This document shows positions 6,380 to 6,490 of a stretch of 6,490 nt of DNA, piece after piece (the stretch's first letter is position 1; every line of letters starts with the position of its first letter). Both the position numbers and the translations under genes were made by a program. The notes beneath the pieces were generated by a model. It was not told the origin of the DNA. It ran no database searches and saw only the letters and a list, made by a program, of their open reading frames with translations. Origin of the DNA: Anaeroglomus sp964550565 (lineage in GTDB: Bacteria > Planctomycetota > Phycisphaerae > Sedimentisphaerales > Anaerohalosphaeraceae). Location: contig CAZKAI010000178.1 of assembly GCA_964550565.1 (NCBI GenBank), forward strand, positions 1-6,490, written 5' to 3'.

Positions 6380-6490
6380 TTAGTTTTGCTCTATGGGCAA
6401 GGGCTGGAGGTCGTCGGTTGTCTGGGGCTGGCGTTGTGTTTCTGGCTGGGCGTTTTTATTCTGCAGCAGTTTTTGAGCCCGCGTGATCAA
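6380..6490 (-). CDS. C-terminal end of an unknown protein, runs off the right edge
   Basis: On the minus strand the frame from 6490 is open for 36 codons to a TAA at 6380-6382. The residues are polar and Gln/Pro-rich (RAQKLLQNKNAQPETQRQ, then a tail ending PLPIEQN), which looks like the flexible end of a larger protein. No domain can be named. The plus strand over the same bases is also open from 6371 to the edge and reads as a hydrophobic segment (LGLALCFWLGVFILQQF). It lacks a good start or ribosome site and follows directly on a stop and a T-run, so I favour the minus strand without being certain. Confidence 0.5.
   Translation of the reverse strand: MITRAQKLLQNKNAQPETQRQPQTTDDLQPLPIEQN

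Overview
The window looks like a piece of a draft or metagenome-assembled genome from a Gram-negative bacterium of the PVC group, most likely Planctomycetota of the Phycisphaerae/Sedimentisphaerales type. Three things suggest this. A secreted modular peptidase ends in the dockerin-like tail common in that group ("...DLAVFANHWM"). There is a Tat-exported iduronate-2-sulfatase-like enzyme. There is also a lipid A acyltransferase, which implies an outer membrane with LPS. The assignment is from motifs and style only; no marker gene is present. No RNA gene, CRISPR array or insertion sequence was seen.

Layout: positions 1-2372 (+) hold most of a large extracellular cysteine peptidase of family C10 (streptopain type), with its 5' end off the window. 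It is built as propeptide, peptidase, carboxypeptidase-regulatory-like domain, Ig/cadherin-like domain, beta-sandwich domain and dockerin-like tail. Its stop codon directly abuts the stop of a convergent sulfatase gene (2373-3588, -), which is interrupted by a run of exactly 100 N (3097-3196). The codon phase on the two sides shows that 100 cannot be the true gap length of an intact gene. A 150-bp divergent intergenic region (3589-3738) holds a candidate promoter for each direction and an 8-bp inverted repeat overlapping one of them.

Positions 3739-6039 (+) form a two-gene unit: an LpxL/HtrB-type acyltransferase followed 18 bp later by a polytopic membrane protein with an HELCH motif, resembling M50-like membrane metallopeptidases, with a C-terminal domain I do not recognise. 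The last 450 bp are different: an AT-rich small minus-strand ORF (6042-6257, possibly starting as far upstream as 6356), a weak hairpin plus T-run, and the probable C-terminal end of another minus-strand gene running off the right edge.

Functional reading: the left half is export-oriented catabolism of host or algal-type material (protein and sulfated glycans). The right half concerns the cell envelope. Nothing proves a new system. The items most worth a second look are the HELCH membrane protein coupled to the acyltransferase gene, the near-leaderless start with overlapping dyad upstream of it, and the AT-rich small ORF.
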